The notes: generated by a model not told the origin, from the sequence alone. Shown: positions 1-8,600, numbered from the stretch's first letter. The stretch is DNA of 58,746 nt from an uncultured Clostridia bacterium (GCA_944358385.1 CALVQW010000013.1:1-58746); one strand, 5' to 3'. Program-made: numbers and translations.

Positions 1-80
1 TAGGAGGAGGGAACTCTATTCCGAGTGGGGGAGGAGTCCCGTAGGGGAGGAGGGGGACAATAACTCCCCTGTCAGAGTAC

Positions 81-175
81 GTCGGCTTATTTTACACTCT
101 CTGAGTACGACGCACACTTTGAGCGAGCGTCCCCGATCACGACGTACACTCCGAGCGAGTATCTTTGAACACGAC
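81..175. repeat. Degenerate intergenic repeat (CAAAGTGT family)
   Basis: The first 225 bases hold no credible gene. Bases 81-175 carry two imperfect copies of a motif that, read on the minus strand, runs CTCGCTCAAAGTGTGCGTCG and CTCGGAGTGTACGTCGTG. The same words recur at 38722-38895 and, more degenerate, near 46966 and 47640. This looks like an interspersed non-coding repeat family; its function is unknown. Confidence 0.5.
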
Positions 176-225
176 GTGAACTTCGGGCAGAAGTTGTCCC
201 CGAACACTGTTTATCCACTCAAAAT

Positions 226-264
226 GAAAAGAAAAACCGCCGTTTCGGGTGGAAAACGGCGGTG
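226..264 (-). terminator. Intrinsic terminator after hypA
   Basis: On the minus strand an ACCGCCGTTT / AAACGGCGGT hairpin is followed by TTTTTCTTTT, 17 bases past the hypA stop. It closes the hypB-flavoprotein-hypA operon. Confidence 0.85.
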
Positions 265-280
265 TGGGGGTGCGGGGGAG

Positions 281-622
281 TCAGCGGGCGACGATCTCTT
301 TGATGACGAATTCGCCGCCTTCGATGACCTCGCATTTCTGCGAATTGCAGTAGGGACAGTTCTGCTCGTGTCCCGCGATCATGAAAGTCTTGCCGCAGTC
401 GTGGCAATAGGCTTTGCCTTCGATGATGTTGAGTTTGAGCTTGGTCTTTGCGAGCATAGTGCCTTCGATGACTGCGGGGAAGCAGTCCTCGAGATAGGCG
501 GGGACGACGCCGGAGTATTCCCCGACGTCGAGCACCAGCGTCTCTATCTCGGTCACATTGTTTTCCTTTGCGACCTCTTCGATCTTATCGACGATTTCGG
601 CGAGAAGTCCGAGTTCGTGCAT
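281..622 (-). CDS. hypA: HypA, nickel insertion / zinc protein
   Basis: This 113-residue protein has the normal length and layout of HypA, which delivers Ni2+ to metalloenzymes together with HypB. The start is set at the ATG giving N-terminal MHE, because His2 (with Glu3) is the family's Ni ligand and GAGG lies 5 nt upstream; a GTG two codons earlier is possible but would bury His2. The structural zinc ligands are visible as C73-x2-C76 and C89-x2-C92. It is the last gene of the hypB-flavoprotein-hypA operon. No hypCDEF and no NiFe-hydrogenase subunits occur in the window, so the client enzyme is not visible. Confidence 0.92.
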   Translation of the reverse strand: MHELGLLAEIVDKIEEVAKENNVTEIETLVLDVGEYSGVVPAYLEDCFPAVIEGTMLAKTKLKLNIIEGKAYCHDCGKTFMIAGHEQNCPYCNSQKCEVIEGGEFVIKEIVAR

Positions 623-653
623 AAACACCTCACTGTGGGCTAAGCCCCGCGCC

Positions 654-3365
654 TTACGCGTCTTTGTTCGCGGACTTGTCGGTGACGAAGGCGTCCTTGA
701 TGGCTTTTGCGGTGATCTTGCCCATGCGCTTCACCTGATAGCCGACGGCGCGGAAGGGCAGAGTCTCCAGCTTGCCGGAGTAGAACTCCTCGGGACGTCT
801 CTCCATATGGATGGCGTCGAAGCGGCATCTGGTCACGCACAAGCCGCAGCCCACGCACTTATATTGATCCACGATGGTCGCGCCGCAGCCGAGGCAGCGT
901 TCGGTCTCTTTCTTGAGCTGTTCCTCGGTGAAGGCGAGACGCGCGTCGCGGAAGGTCTTTTCCTTGCTGCGGTCGATGCCTGAGGTCTGACGAGGAGTGT
1001 TGTCGAAGCCTTTGACGTCGATGTTGTCCTTGTCAAGCTCGATGAAGTGGCGTCTGTCGCGTCCCAGCACGAGGCTTTGTCCGGGCTGCACGAAACGGTG
1101 CAGGGAGATGGCTGCCTGTTTGCCCGCGGCGATGGCGTCGATGGCGAATTTGGGACCGGTGAACACGTCGCCGCCGACGAAGATGTCAGGCTCGGCGGTC
1201 TGATAGGTGAAACCGTCCGCTTTGGCGGTGTTGTTGCGGTTGAGTTCGACCTTACTGCCTTTGAGCAGGTCTCCCCACACGACGGATTGACCGACGGTGA
1301 GCAGCACGAAGTCCGCATCCACGGTGATGGTGTCGTTCTCGTCATACTTGGGCGCGAACTTGCCGTTGTCGAACACGGAGACGCACTTCTTGAACTCCAC
1401 GCCCGCCACCTTGCCGTCCTTGACGATGATGCGCTTGGGACCCCAGCCGTTCATGAGCTTGACGCCCTCTTCCAACGCCTCGTCCACTTCGTCGCGGCTC
1501 GCGGGCATCTCTTTCTCGCTTTCCAGGCAGTACATCGTGACGCTCTCGGTGTCCTCGCGGAGGGCGGTCCTCGCCACGTCCACGGCGACATTGCCGCCGC
1601 CCACGACGACCACTTTGCCCTTCACGCCCGTCTGTTTGCCGGAGTTGACCGCGCGCAGGAAGTCCACACCGTGGATGACGCCCTGAGCGTCCTCGCCTTC
1701 CACACCTATGCCTCTGCCGCCCTGTGCGCCGATGGCGATGTAGAAGCCCTTATATCCTTGCTTGCGCAGCTCGTCCAGAGTGACGTCCTTGCCGACTTCC
1801 ACTCCCGTCCTGAACTCCACGCCCATCTCGCGCAGCACGTCGATCTCCGCTTCCACCACATCCTTTTCCAGACGGAAGGAGGGGATGCCGAGTGTGAGCA
1901 TACCGCCGAGTTTGTCCTCTTTCTCGAAGACGGTGACGGAGTAGTTGTCTATGGAGAGATAGTACGCGCAGGAAAGTCCCGCGGGACCGGAGCCGATGAT
2001 GGCGATCTTCTTGTCGGAGTAGTCGTGCATCTTCTTGGGGATGAAACGCTGCTCCTTTTTGAGTTCGCGCTCGGCGATGAAACGTTTGATCTCGTCGATG
2101 GCGACGGGCTGGTCGATGCGGCCGCGGGTGCAGGCGTCCTCGCATGCGTGGTTGCATATCCTGCCGCAGACGGCGGGCAGAGGATTCTCCTTCTTGATGA
2201 CTTGAAGAGCCTCGTCATACTTGCCTTGCGCGGCGAGTTTTATGTAGCCCTGCACCGCGATGTGAGCGGGACACTTGGTCTTGCAGGGCGCGGTGCCGGT
2301 GGGCACGACGTCCTCGGCGTTGGTGCGGAAATCGACATTCCAATCCTCTTTGTGCCACACGGAGTCCACCACCCGGCGTTCCTCCTCCTGTTTGAGGGGA
2401 GTGAGGGTGCAGAGCTTCTGACCGAGACGCAGAGCGTTGGTGGGGCAGGTCTCCACGCACGCGCCGCACGCCACGCATTTCTCGGTGTCCACTTTGGACT
2501 GGAAGTTGCTGGACACGACACGATAGCCACCGAAGAGGTTGGCGACGCGCAATCCGAAGCAGGAGCAACGGCAGCAGTTGCAGATGGCGACCGTGTTGCC
2601 CGTGCCGTCGATGTTGGGGATCTCGTGCATCAGCCCGTTCTCTTCCGCCTTTTGCAGGATCTCGTACACCTCTTCCTTGGTGATCTGGCGCGCTCTGCCC
2701 ATGCGGATGAAATATTCCGCGCCCTTGCCCATCTGGATGCACATATCGTGTTCGAGGTGTCCGCAGCCTTCGCCCATCATGCGGCGAGTCCTGCGGCAGG
2801 AGCAGGGAGCGACGGAATAGACGTCGTATTTGTCGATGTAGTAGCTCAGTCTCTCCACCGTCTCCACCTTGGAGGCGCCGTCTATCGTGCGCTCGATGGG
2901 GATGACGCGCATGAGTCCCGTGCCCTGCGGGAGCATGGGGGAGAGAGACGCCATGCGGATGCGGGTGTATTCCTCGAAAGCCCGCGCGATCTCGGGATGC
3001 TTTTCCACCAGCTCCTTGTTGCCCACCATCATTTCCAGGATGCCGGGCGCGAAGGTCTGGATGTAGAAGGCGTCCTCGTCGTTTTCCAGCTTGTTGACGC
3101 GCAGCACGCCCTTCCACGCGAGGTCGAGGAGCAGTTTGTGCGTCTTTTCGGGAGAGTAGCCGTATTTGGCCTCAGCCTTTTTCTGCAACTCCGAGACGGG
3201 GGTGAGAGTCCTCCATTTCAGGAGCAGAGCGACGTCCGCCTCCTCGTCGGTGACGCAACAAGCGAGCGCGTAGTATTCCGGCGCGTTTTCATCGATCTTG
3301 TTGAGCATGCCCGCGGTCCCGCCCGCGAGCTTCGCCAGCTTTACGATTTTCTTTCTGATTGCCAT
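654..3365 (-). CDS. Multi-[4Fe-4S] FAD/NAD(P) oxidoreductase (GltD/NfnB-like)
   Basis: A 903-residue soluble redox protein. An N-terminal region with Cys-rich clusters (CSCRR at 188-192, CNCCRCSC at 262-269) precedes a ferredoxin-type CxxCxxCxxxCP (297-308). Next comes a GltD-like domain: Cys 361/365/400/404/408/412 for an Fe-S centre, FAD loop IGSGPAG (457-463), NAD(P) loop VGGGNVA (588-594) and the C-terminal GGD of the FAD site (731-733). A final Cys-rich segment (CLGCG then CVGCGLCVTRC, 824-847) could hold another cluster. The GltD/NfnB core is known to move electrons between NAD(P)H and Fe-S partners; here the partner is unknown. Start ATG has GAGGG upstream. It sits between hypB and hypA, which suggests a link to a nickel or hydrogenase system, but that is inference. 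Confidence 0.85.
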   Translation of the reverse strand: MAIRKKIVKLAKLAGGTAGMLNKIDENAPEYYALACCVTDEEADVALLLKWRTLTPVSELQKKAEAKYGYSPEKTHKLLLDLAWKGVLRVNKLENDEDAFYIQTFAPGILEMMVGNKELVEKHPEIARAFEEYTRIRMASLSPMLPQGTGLMRVIPIERTIDGASKVETVERLSYYIDKYDVYSVAPCSCRRTRRMMGEGCGHLEHDMCIQMGKGAEYFIRMGRARQITKEEVYEILQKAEENGLMHEIPNIDGTGNTVAICNCCRCSCFGLRVANLFGGYRVVSSNFQSKVDTEKCVACGACVETCPTNALRLGQKLCTLTPLKQEEERRVVDSVWHKEDWNVDFRTNAEDVVPTGTAPCKTKCPAHIAVQGYIKLAAQGKYDEALQVIKKENPLPAVCGRICNHACEDACTRGRIDQPVAIDEIKRFIAERELKKEQRFIPKKMHDYSDKKIAIIGSGPAGLSCAYYLSIDNYSVTVFEKEDKLGGMLTLGIPSFRLEKDVVEAEIDVLREMGVEFRTGVEVGKDVTLDELRKQGYKGFYIAIGAQGGRGIGVEGEDAQGVIHGVDFLRAVNSGKQTGVKGKVVVVGGGNVAVDVARTALREDTESVTMYCLESEKEMPASRDEVDEALEEGVKLMNGWGPKRIIVKDGKVAGVEFKKCVSVFDNGKFAPKYDENDTITVDADFVLLTVGQSVVWGDLLKGSKVELNRNNTAKADGFTYQTAEPDIFVGGDVFTGPKFAIDAIAAGKQAAISLHRFVQPGQSLVLGRDRRHFIELDKDNIDVKGFDNTPRQTSGIDRSKEKTFRDARLAFTEEQLKKETERCLGCGATIVDQYKCVGCGLCVTRCRFDAIHMERRPEEFYSGKLETLPFRAVGYQVKRMGKITAKAIKDAFVTDKSANKDA

Positions 3366-3380
3366 AATTCCCTCTCGATT

Positions 3381-4094
3381 TTATTTTCTGCCGTGTCTGA
3401 CGAAGGCGTTGTCGCCCACGCGCTCGGCTGATTTCCATTCCTTCACGCTCTTTCTGAGCCATTCCGTCCACGCGGAGAAATTCTCTCCCGTCCTTCCCGA
3501 CAGGGTGAAGATCTCTATCGCGGGATTGAGGTTCTTTGCCCTCTTCACGCACTCGTCCACGTCGAAGTCGAAGTAGGGCAGCACGTCTATCTTGTTGATG
3601 AGCAGTACGTCGCACACCGAGAACATCAAAGGATATTTCAACGGCTTGTCGTCGCCTTCCGGGACGCTCAATATCATCACGTTTTTCGCCGCGCCCGTGT
3701 CGAACTCGGCAGGGCAGACCAGGTTGCCCACGTTTTCCAGCACGGCGAGGTCGATGCCGTCCAAGCCCACCTCTTCCACGCCCTGACGCGTCATGCCCGC
3801 GGTGAGATGGCACATGCCGCCCGTGTGGAGCTGTATGGCTTTCGCCCCCGCTTCCGCCACGGCGCGCGCGTCCACGTCGGAGTCGATGTCCGCCTCCAAC
3901 ACCGCAATGTTCATCTCGTCTTTCAGCTCCGCGATGGTGCGTTTGAGCAGGGTGGTCTTGCCCGAACCCGGCGAGGACATAAGATTGATGAGCAGCGTCC
4001 CCTTCTTTTTGAGGGTGAGACGCAGTTCCGCCGCCTCGGCGTTGTTGTCGGCAAAGACGCTTTCCTTGATCTCGATCACGCGAAATTTATCCAT
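3381..4094 (-). CDS. hypB: HypB, GTPase for nickel delivery
   Basis: A 237-residue GTPase of the HypB/UreG family that supplies Ni2+ during metalloenzyme maturation. Visible motifs are the P-loop SPGSGKTT (41-48), the metal-binding GMCHL (Cys95, His96) with Cys127, and the guanine-specificity NKID (167-170). There is no N-terminal His-rich nickel-storage tail. The start at MDKFRV is preferred over an upstream in-frame Met because AAGGGTG lies just before it and the upstream Met would overlap the promoter. It is the first gene of a three-gene operon, 15 nt before the flavoprotein. Confidence 0.92.
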   Translation of the reverse strand: MDKFRVIEIKESVFADNNAEAAELRLTLKKKGTLLINLMSSPGSGKTTLLKRTIAELKDEMNIAVLEADIDSDVDARAVAEAGAKAIQLHTGGMCHLTAGMTRQGVEEVGLDGIDLAVLENVGNLVCPAEFDTGAAKNVMILSVPEGDDKPLKYPLMFSVCDVLLINKIDVLPYFDFDVDECVKRAKNLNPAIEIFTLSGRTGENFSAWTEWLRKSVKEWKSAERVGDNAFVRHGRK

Positions 4095-4126
4095 AACGAA
4101 AACACCCTTATTCAAGATCTCATACA

Positions 4127-4155
4127 ATTATACACCCTCGCGCGCGTTCGAGCAA
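4127..4155 (-). promoter_or_regulatory. Sigma-A promoter for hypB operon
   Basis: TTGCTC-17-TATAAT on the minus strand, about 33 nt upstream of the hypB start. The same -35/-10 pair occurs at 54531-54559. Confidence 0.75.
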
Positions 4156-4252
4156 TAGGCGCGCGCACAAGTTCGCAGCCGCTAACTCTGCACAAAGATC
4201 CCGAAAAGGTCGGCTATGCGGACATTTCCTCCCTTTTCACTCCTCTCCGCGG

Positions 4253-4285
4253 TAAAGGAAAGGGGAGACGCACCGTCTCCCCTCG
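4253..4285 (-). terminator. Terminator after lipase-like gene
   Basis: A ggggagacg / cgtctcccc hairpin followed on the minus strand by TTTCCTTT, just past the stop of the lipase-like lipoprotein. The rest of 4156-4301 shows nothing else. Confidence 0.65.
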
Positions 4286-4301
4286 CCGCGCTTGGCACGT
4301 T

Positions 4302-5429
4302 TCAGGTCACTTCGTAATAGGTCTCCTCCCAATCGAAGCCCGGACCGAGCTGGGTGTAGGAGACTCCGACATACTGCCGTCCTTCCTCCGCGGAGCAAGC
4401 CACAGAGAAGGGCAGCCTGCCCTTTTCGCCCGCCACTCCGTCCACCAGGTTGGTGAGGACGTAATCCCGCGCGTTGACGTGTTGAGTAGCCGCGCTTCCC
4501 AGCTTGTTCAGCCCGCTGAGGACGACATAGGCACAGTTGTCCAGGATGACTTCGTGAGCTTTCGCGCCCGTCCCGATGTCGTCGTCGAGGATGTAATATT
4601 GCTCATAAATGAAGTTCATTGCGCCATATAGGTCGATAAAAGTGCCTTTTTTGTTGAGAAGGGCGAAGGCGTCGGCGTTCACGGTGCAGAGGGCGGCGTT
4701 GAGGGTTTTGCCCGTCACGTCCATCTCGCCTTCAAGCTGCGCCACCGGGATGTAGGGGTCCGCGAGGGAGAGGCGGTCGGGCACGCAGTTCGGGTTGACC
4801 ACCAGCCCTTCGTCATACATCATCGCCAGCGTGTAAGCCGCGGCGATGACCATCTGTCCGCCGAAGGAGTGTCCCACGAAGTGCAGGGAAGGATTTTCGG
4901 CGTCCTTCATCACCGTGGCGATCTCGCGTGCGAACTCTCCCGCAAAGGTGTGTCCGCCGAGTGCTTTGATGGCGGCGGCGTAGTTGGAGCCGTCCTCCGG
5001 GATCTCGGTCTCCACCGTCCATATCTCGTCTTGCAGCGCGAAAAGATCCGCCGCATAGAGGTGCCAGTCGAAGTAGCCGACGTTGTAGCCCGCCGCTCTC
5101 AGTTCCGCGGCGTAATCGCGGTAGCCGCAAAGCTCGCCCAGAGCCTCCCTCGTGCTCGGCTGGGTGACGAGTGCCTCGGCGGAGAGATCCGCCTTCCAAC
5201 CGTGGGAGTAGACGACGGTGGGTTTTGCGGGATCGTAGTACCCGACGGGCATGTCCGCCTCGGAGAGCATCCTCTCGCCCTCGTCGTTGTACCAATAGAT
5301 GCCGAAGTCGCGGTCGGGATCCAACGTGTACACGGCGGGCGTGCGCTTATTGTTGCAGGCGGCTGCCGAGAGGGCGAAAACCGCGGCGAAAAGGACGAGA
5401 CAGACGACGGCTAAAAACTTTCTTTTCAT
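4302..5429 (-). CDS. Lipase-like alpha/beta-hydrolase lipoprotein
   Basis: A 375-residue secreted lipoprotein. The signal peptide (residues 1-24) ends in lipobox SAAAC, so Cys25 should be lipidated and the protein held outside the membrane. The mature part has an alpha/beta-hydrolase look: oxyanion-region YSHGW (74-78) and the nucleophile elbow GHSFGG (186-191, Ser188), as in class-3/pancreatic-type lipases. Substrate is unknown. The start MKRKF is chosen for the AAGGGGAAG RBS; ten in-frame residues upstream are not needed. It has its own promoter and terminator, so it is probably monocistronic. Confidence 0.75.
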   Translation of the reverse strand: MKRKFLAVVCLVLFAAVFALSAAACNNKRTPAVYTLDPDRDFGIYWYNDEGERMLSEADMPVGYYDPAKPTVVYSHGWKADLSAEALVTQPSTREALGELCGYRDYAAELRAAGYNVGYFDWHLYAADLFALQDEIWTVETEIPEDGSNYAAAIKALGGHTFAGEFAREIATVMKDAENPSLHFVGHSFGGQMVIAAAYTLAMMYDEGLVVNPNCVPDRLSLADPYIPVAQLEGEMDVTGKTLNAALCTVNADAFALLNKKGTFIDLYGAMNFIYEQYYILDDDIGTGAKAHEVILDNCAYVVLSGLNKLGSAATQHVNARDYVLTNLVDGVAGEKGRLPFSVACSAEEGRQYVGVSYTQLGPGFDWEETYYEVT

Positions 5430-5483
5430 ATTCTTCCCCTTCTTTCCCGTCCGACGCAATGCGCCCGTGGCGGGAACACGGAA

Positions 5484-5512
5484 ATTATATCAATTCTCCC
5501 GCCGCAGGTCAA
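5484..5512 (-). promoter_or_regulatory. Sigma-A promoter for lipase-like gene
   Basis: TTGACC-17-TATAAT on the minus strand, 55 nt before the start codon. Confidence 0.8.
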
Positions 5513-5540
5513 TGTCGGTTTCGGACGAGGCGGGGAGAGA

Positions 5541-5570
5541 GAAGAAAACCCGCCCCCGAAAGGGCGGGTT
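5541..5570 (-). terminator. Terminator after Ca2+-ATPase gene
   Basis: AACCCGCCC / GGGCGGGTT hairpin followed by TTTTCTTCTC on the minus strand. It separates the ATPase transcript from the lipase-like gene; 5571-5695 is untranslated with no other feature seen. Confidence 0.85.
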
Positions 5571-5695
5571 GCATCCGCGACGGGATGATGCGGACAGGTC
5601 TCGGCGCGCTCCTTTTCGCTCCCTCCGCACCGCAGGATTTGCCGATGTTGTGCTGTCCTCCTAGGCTGCGGGGAGTTTCCCTGCGAGTCGCGCGG

Positions 5696-8413
5696 TCAGG
5701 TGCGGGAGGCTTTCCTCTTTGCCCTGATGCGCAGCACGAGTTTGACTGCTTCCACCGCCACGAGGGGAAGGAATGCGAGCGCGACCGCGATGAGATATTG
5801 CTCGGCGTTGAGATAGACCAACTCGAAGAAGTCCATCACTCCCGGCACGAAGGTGACCAGCACGAGGATCGCCACGGAGCCTGCCATGGCGAGGTAGAGC
5901 ATCTTGTTGTGTCCCTGTCCCGGCTTGAACACGCTGTCCAGATTGGAGCGTTGGTTGATGGCGTGGGCGAGCTGGGAGAGCGCGAGGACGAGGAAGGTCA
6001 TCGTCATGGCGATGGAGTGTTTCTCTTCGGGAGTGGAGCCGTAGCACGCCTCCGCTATCCAATAGGCGGAGAGTGCGGCGGCGGTGATGATGAGACCGCC
6101 CGTGAGTATGCGCACTATGACGCCCTTTTCAAAGAGAGTGCCGCTCTTTACGGGCGGGACTTTCATCACGTTGCCGTCGGCGGGATCCACGCCCAGCGCG
6201 ATGGCGGGCAGGGAGTCCGTGGCGAGGTTGATGAGCAGGATGTGGATGGCAAGGATGGGATCCTCCCACCCCAAGCAGAAGGCGAGGAAGAGGGTGAGTA
6301 TCTCCGCGATGTTGCCCGCGACGAGGAATTGGATCACCTTCTGTATGTTGCGGTAGACGCGTCTGCCTTCGCGGATCGCCTGTTCTATGGTGGTGAAGTC
6401 GTCGTCGAGCAGGATCATATCCGCCGCATCCTTTGCGACGTCCGTGCCCGTGATGCCCATAGCCACGCCGATGTCCGCCTCTTTGAGGGCGGGGCTGTCG
6501 TTGACGCCGTCCCCCGTCATGGCGGCTACTTCGCCCGTGCGTTTGAGGGACTGTATGATGCGCAGTTTGTCGGCGGGGGAGACTCGCGCGAACACGACGG
6601 CATTGCCCACGGCGGCGTCGAGTTCCGCATCGGACATGTCGTCAAGCTCCGTCCCCGAAATGACGGTGTTGCCGGGGCGGAAGATGTGCAGTTGTTTTGC
6701 TATGGCGAGGGCGGTCACCTTGTGGTCGCCCGTGATCATGATGACGCGTATGCCCGCGTCGTGGCACGCGTCCACCGCGCCTATCACCTCGCCGCGCGGG
6801 GGATCTATCATCCCCGCCACGCCCACGAAAGTCATGTCCTTCTCGATGTCGTCGTCATCCTCCGGAACGGCGGTGAGAGTGCGCGTCGCAAAGCCCAGCA
6901 CGCGCAGAGCGTCCCCGCTCATCTTCTCGCACAGTGCGGCTATGGCACGGCGGTCGTCATCCGTCATTTCGCGCACGCCGTCCGCGTCCAGGATGTGGGA
7001 GCAGAGGGGGAGCATCTCATCCGCCGCGCCCTTGGTGTAGGCGGTGAGCGCGTCTCCCACCATATGCACGGTGGTCATGCGTTTGCGGTCGGAGTCGAAG
7101 GGCTGTTCAAACAATTTCGGGTGTTTATCTTCGCATTCGTCAGCATCAACCCCGTGAATGCGCGCAAACGTGATCAGCGCGCCCTCGGTGGGATCGCCCA
7201 GCGTCTCCCCTTCGCGGTCGGGATCGAAGGTGGCGTTGCCGCACAGCGCGAAGGCGTATGTCAGGGCGTCGTGCGTGGCGGCGGGAAGGGAGTCGAACTC
7301 CTCCGCGGGCTGCACTTTGCCCTGCGTCAGACCGCCCGCCGCGGAGAAGTGCGTGACCGTCATTTTGTTGAGGGTGAGGGTGCCCGTCTTGTCGCAGCAC
7401 ACCACCGTCGCGCTGCCCAGCGTTTCCACGGCGGGCAGGCTCTTCACCAGCGCGTTGCGCTTTGCCATGCGCTGCACGCCGAACGCCATGATTATGGTGG
7501 CGGTGGCGGGCAGACCTTCGGGGATGATGGAGATGGCGAGCGAGATGCCCAAAAGCACCAGGGACTGCCACGTCCTGCCCCCTCTTGCAAAGCCTATCGC
7601 CATGATGATGACGCACACCGCAAGCCCTATGACGGTGAGGATCTTGCCCACGGAGTTGAGCTTTTTCTTGATGGGCGTCTGGAAGTCGTCCTGCTTTTTG
7701 AGCATATCGGCGATCTTGCCCACCTCGGTGTCTGTACCCGTCGCCGCGACAACGCCCATCGCGTTGCCGTACATCACGACGGAGGAGGAGTATGCCATGT
7801 TGATCCTGTCCCCGAGGGGAGCGTCGGCGGAAAGCACCGCATTCGCGTCCTTTTCGGAGGGGACGGATTCTCCCGTGAGGGACGCCTCCTGCACGCGCAG
7901 ATTGTTGTCCGAGATGAGTCGCACGTCGGCGGGGACGATCGCGCCGTCCTCAAGGTATATCACGTCGCCGGGCACAAGTTCGCTTGCGGGCACGAGGCTC
8001 TCGTCGCCGTCTCTCAGCACGCGCGCCACGGGCGCGGTCATGCTTTTCAGCGCGGCGAGAGCGTCGGCTGCTTTCTTTTCCTGTATGACGCCCACCGCGG
8101 CGTTGAGGGTGATCACCGCGAAGATGACTATGCCTTCCGCGAGTCCCTCGCCGTCTATGGCGTACATCACGAATGAGAACACCATGGCGATGAAGAGTAT
8201 GATGACCATGATGTCCGAGATCTGCTCGAAGATCATGCGCCACACGCTCTTGGGCTTGACTTCGCCGAGGGAATTGCGCCCGTACTTTTCAAGGCGCGCC
8301 TGCGCTTCGGCGTCGCTCAGACCTTCTGCGGTGGTGCAGAGCAGTTTTTCCGCGTCCTCGACGGACAGAGAGTGCCATTGCGGGCGCGGGTTCGGGTTTG
8401 GGTTGTCGTCCAT
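5696..8413 (-). CDS. P-type (IIA) Ca2+-transporting ATPase
   Basis: A 905-residue P-type ATPase expected to export Ca2+ across the membrane. Actuator loop TGES is at 180-183, phosphorylation site DKTGT at 341-345 and hinge GDGVND at 634-639. Residues matching the SERCA Ca2+ sites are present: PEGLPA in M4 (Glu299), N-x2-E in M5 (Asn701, Glu704) and N-x2-TD in M6 (Asn729, Thr732, Asp733), which argues for Ca2+ rather than Mg2+ or Na+. The start MDDNPN is set by GGAGG 7 nt upstream; the longer in-frame start would run into the attenuator region. The N-terminus NPNPNPRP is an unusual Pro/Asn run. Expression is probably controlled by the leader peptide and terminator directly upstream. Confidence 0.92.
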   Translation of the reverse strand: MDDNPNPNPRPQWHSLSVEDAEKLLCTTAEGLSDAEAQARLEKYGRNSLGEVKPKSVWRMIFEQISDIMVIILFIAMVFSFVMYAIDGEGLAEGIVIFAVITLNAAVGVIQEKKAADALAALKSMTAPVARVLRDGDESLVPASELVPGDVIYLEDGAIVPADVRLISDNNLRVQEASLTGESVPSEKDANAVLSADAPLGDRINMAYSSSVVMYGNAMGVVAATGTDTEVGKIADMLKKQDDFQTPIKKKLNSVGKILTVIGLAVCVIIMAIGFARGGRTWQSLVLLGISLAISIIPEGLPATATIIMAFGVQRMAKRNALVKSLPAVETLGSATVVCCDKTGTLTLNKMTVTHFSAAGGLTQGKVQPAEEFDSLPAATHDALTYAFALCGNATFDPDREGETLGDPTEGALITFARIHGVDADECEDKHPKLFEQPFDSDRKRMTTVHMVGDALTAYTKGAADEMLPLCSHILDADGVREMTDDDRRAIAALCEKMSGDALRVLGFATRTLTAVPEDDDDIEKDMTFVGVAGMIDPPRGEVIGAVDACHDAGIRVIMITGDHKVTALAIAKQLHIFRPGNTVISGTELDDMSDAELDAAVGNAVVFARVSPADKLRIIQSLKRTGEVAAMTGDGVNDSPALKEADIGVAMGITGTDVAKDAADMILLDDDFTTIEQAIREGRRVYRNIQKVIQFLVAGNIAEILTLFLAFCLGWEDPILAIHILLINLATDSLPAIALGVDPADGNVMKVPPVKSGTLFEKGVIVRILTGGLIITAAALSAYWIAEACYGSTPEEKHSIAMTMTFLVLALSQLAHAINQRSNLDSVFKPGQGHNKMLYLAMAGSVAILVLVTFVPGVMDFFELVYLNAEQYLIAVALAFLPLVAVEAVKLVLRIRAKRKASRT

Positions 8414-8440
8414 TTTATCGTCCTCCGATATTATTTGCAA

Positions 8441-8476
8441 AACAAAAAGACATAGCCGTATCGCTACGGTTATGTC
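8441..8476 (-). terminator. Attenuator terminator upstream of the Ca2+-ATPase
   Basis: On the minus strand a 12-bp stem (one A.C mismatch) with a 4-nt loop, 8476 to 8449, is followed by TTTTTGTT, 28 nt before the ATPase start codon. Its 5' arm contains the stop codon of the leader ORF. A second copy of the arm's first six bases (GACATA) lies at 8520-8515 inside the leader ORF and could pair with the same 3' arm, giving an alternative fold. Confidence 0.8.
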
Positions 8477-8547
8477 CGGGTGGTGGTTCGGGATGGGTGC
8501 GGGTGAGCGTCGCTTATGTCGCCGTCGCCGTCGCCGTCGGTGGTCAT
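8470..8547 (-). CDS. 25-aa leader peptide with EF-hand-like loop
   Basis: A short ORF read from the sequence: ATG preceded by AAAGGAG with 6-nt spacing, 25 codons, stop TAA inside the terminator's 5' arm. The product starts MTTDGDGDGDISDAH and ends PHPSRTTTRT. Residues 4-15 fit the calcium-binding EF-hand loop D-x-D-x-D-G-x-I at positions 1-8, but position 12 is His instead of Glu/Asp. The alternating Asp run followed by HPHP also recalls acidic/proline leader peptides such as MgtL, which destabilise the ribosome at low Mg2+. Position, RBS and overlap with the attenuator make it a likely cis-acting regulator of the ATPase; Ca2+ sensing is inference. Confidence 0.75.
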   Translation of the reverse strand: MTTDGDGDGDISDAHPHPSRTTTRT

Positions 8548-8571
8548 GGTGATCTCCTTTGCCTAAACATC

Positions 8572-8600
8572 ATTATATGTCATCCGCAGACACTTGTCAA
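8572..8600 (-). promoter_or_regulatory. Consensus promoter of leader peptide / ATPase
   Basis: Perfect TTGACA-17-TATAAT on the minus strand. Transcription should begin near 8565, giving a leader RNA of about 125 nt that carries the small ORF and ends at the attenuator. Confidence 0.9.

Noticed and set aside
1047..3431. 794-codon open frame on the plus strand opposite the flavoprotein gene
   Set aside because: GC-rich codons of the real minus-strand gene leave the antisense frame open; the product has no recognisable motif and no RBS. The same applies to the long antisense frames at 5171-8176, 12877-14682, 20105-22003, 23225-26140, 26442-28577 and 48719-50494.
5571..5695. Possible small gene after an AGGAGG on the minus strand near 5660
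   Set aside because: No ATG, GTG or TTG at a suitable distance opens a credible frame before the terminator at 5570.
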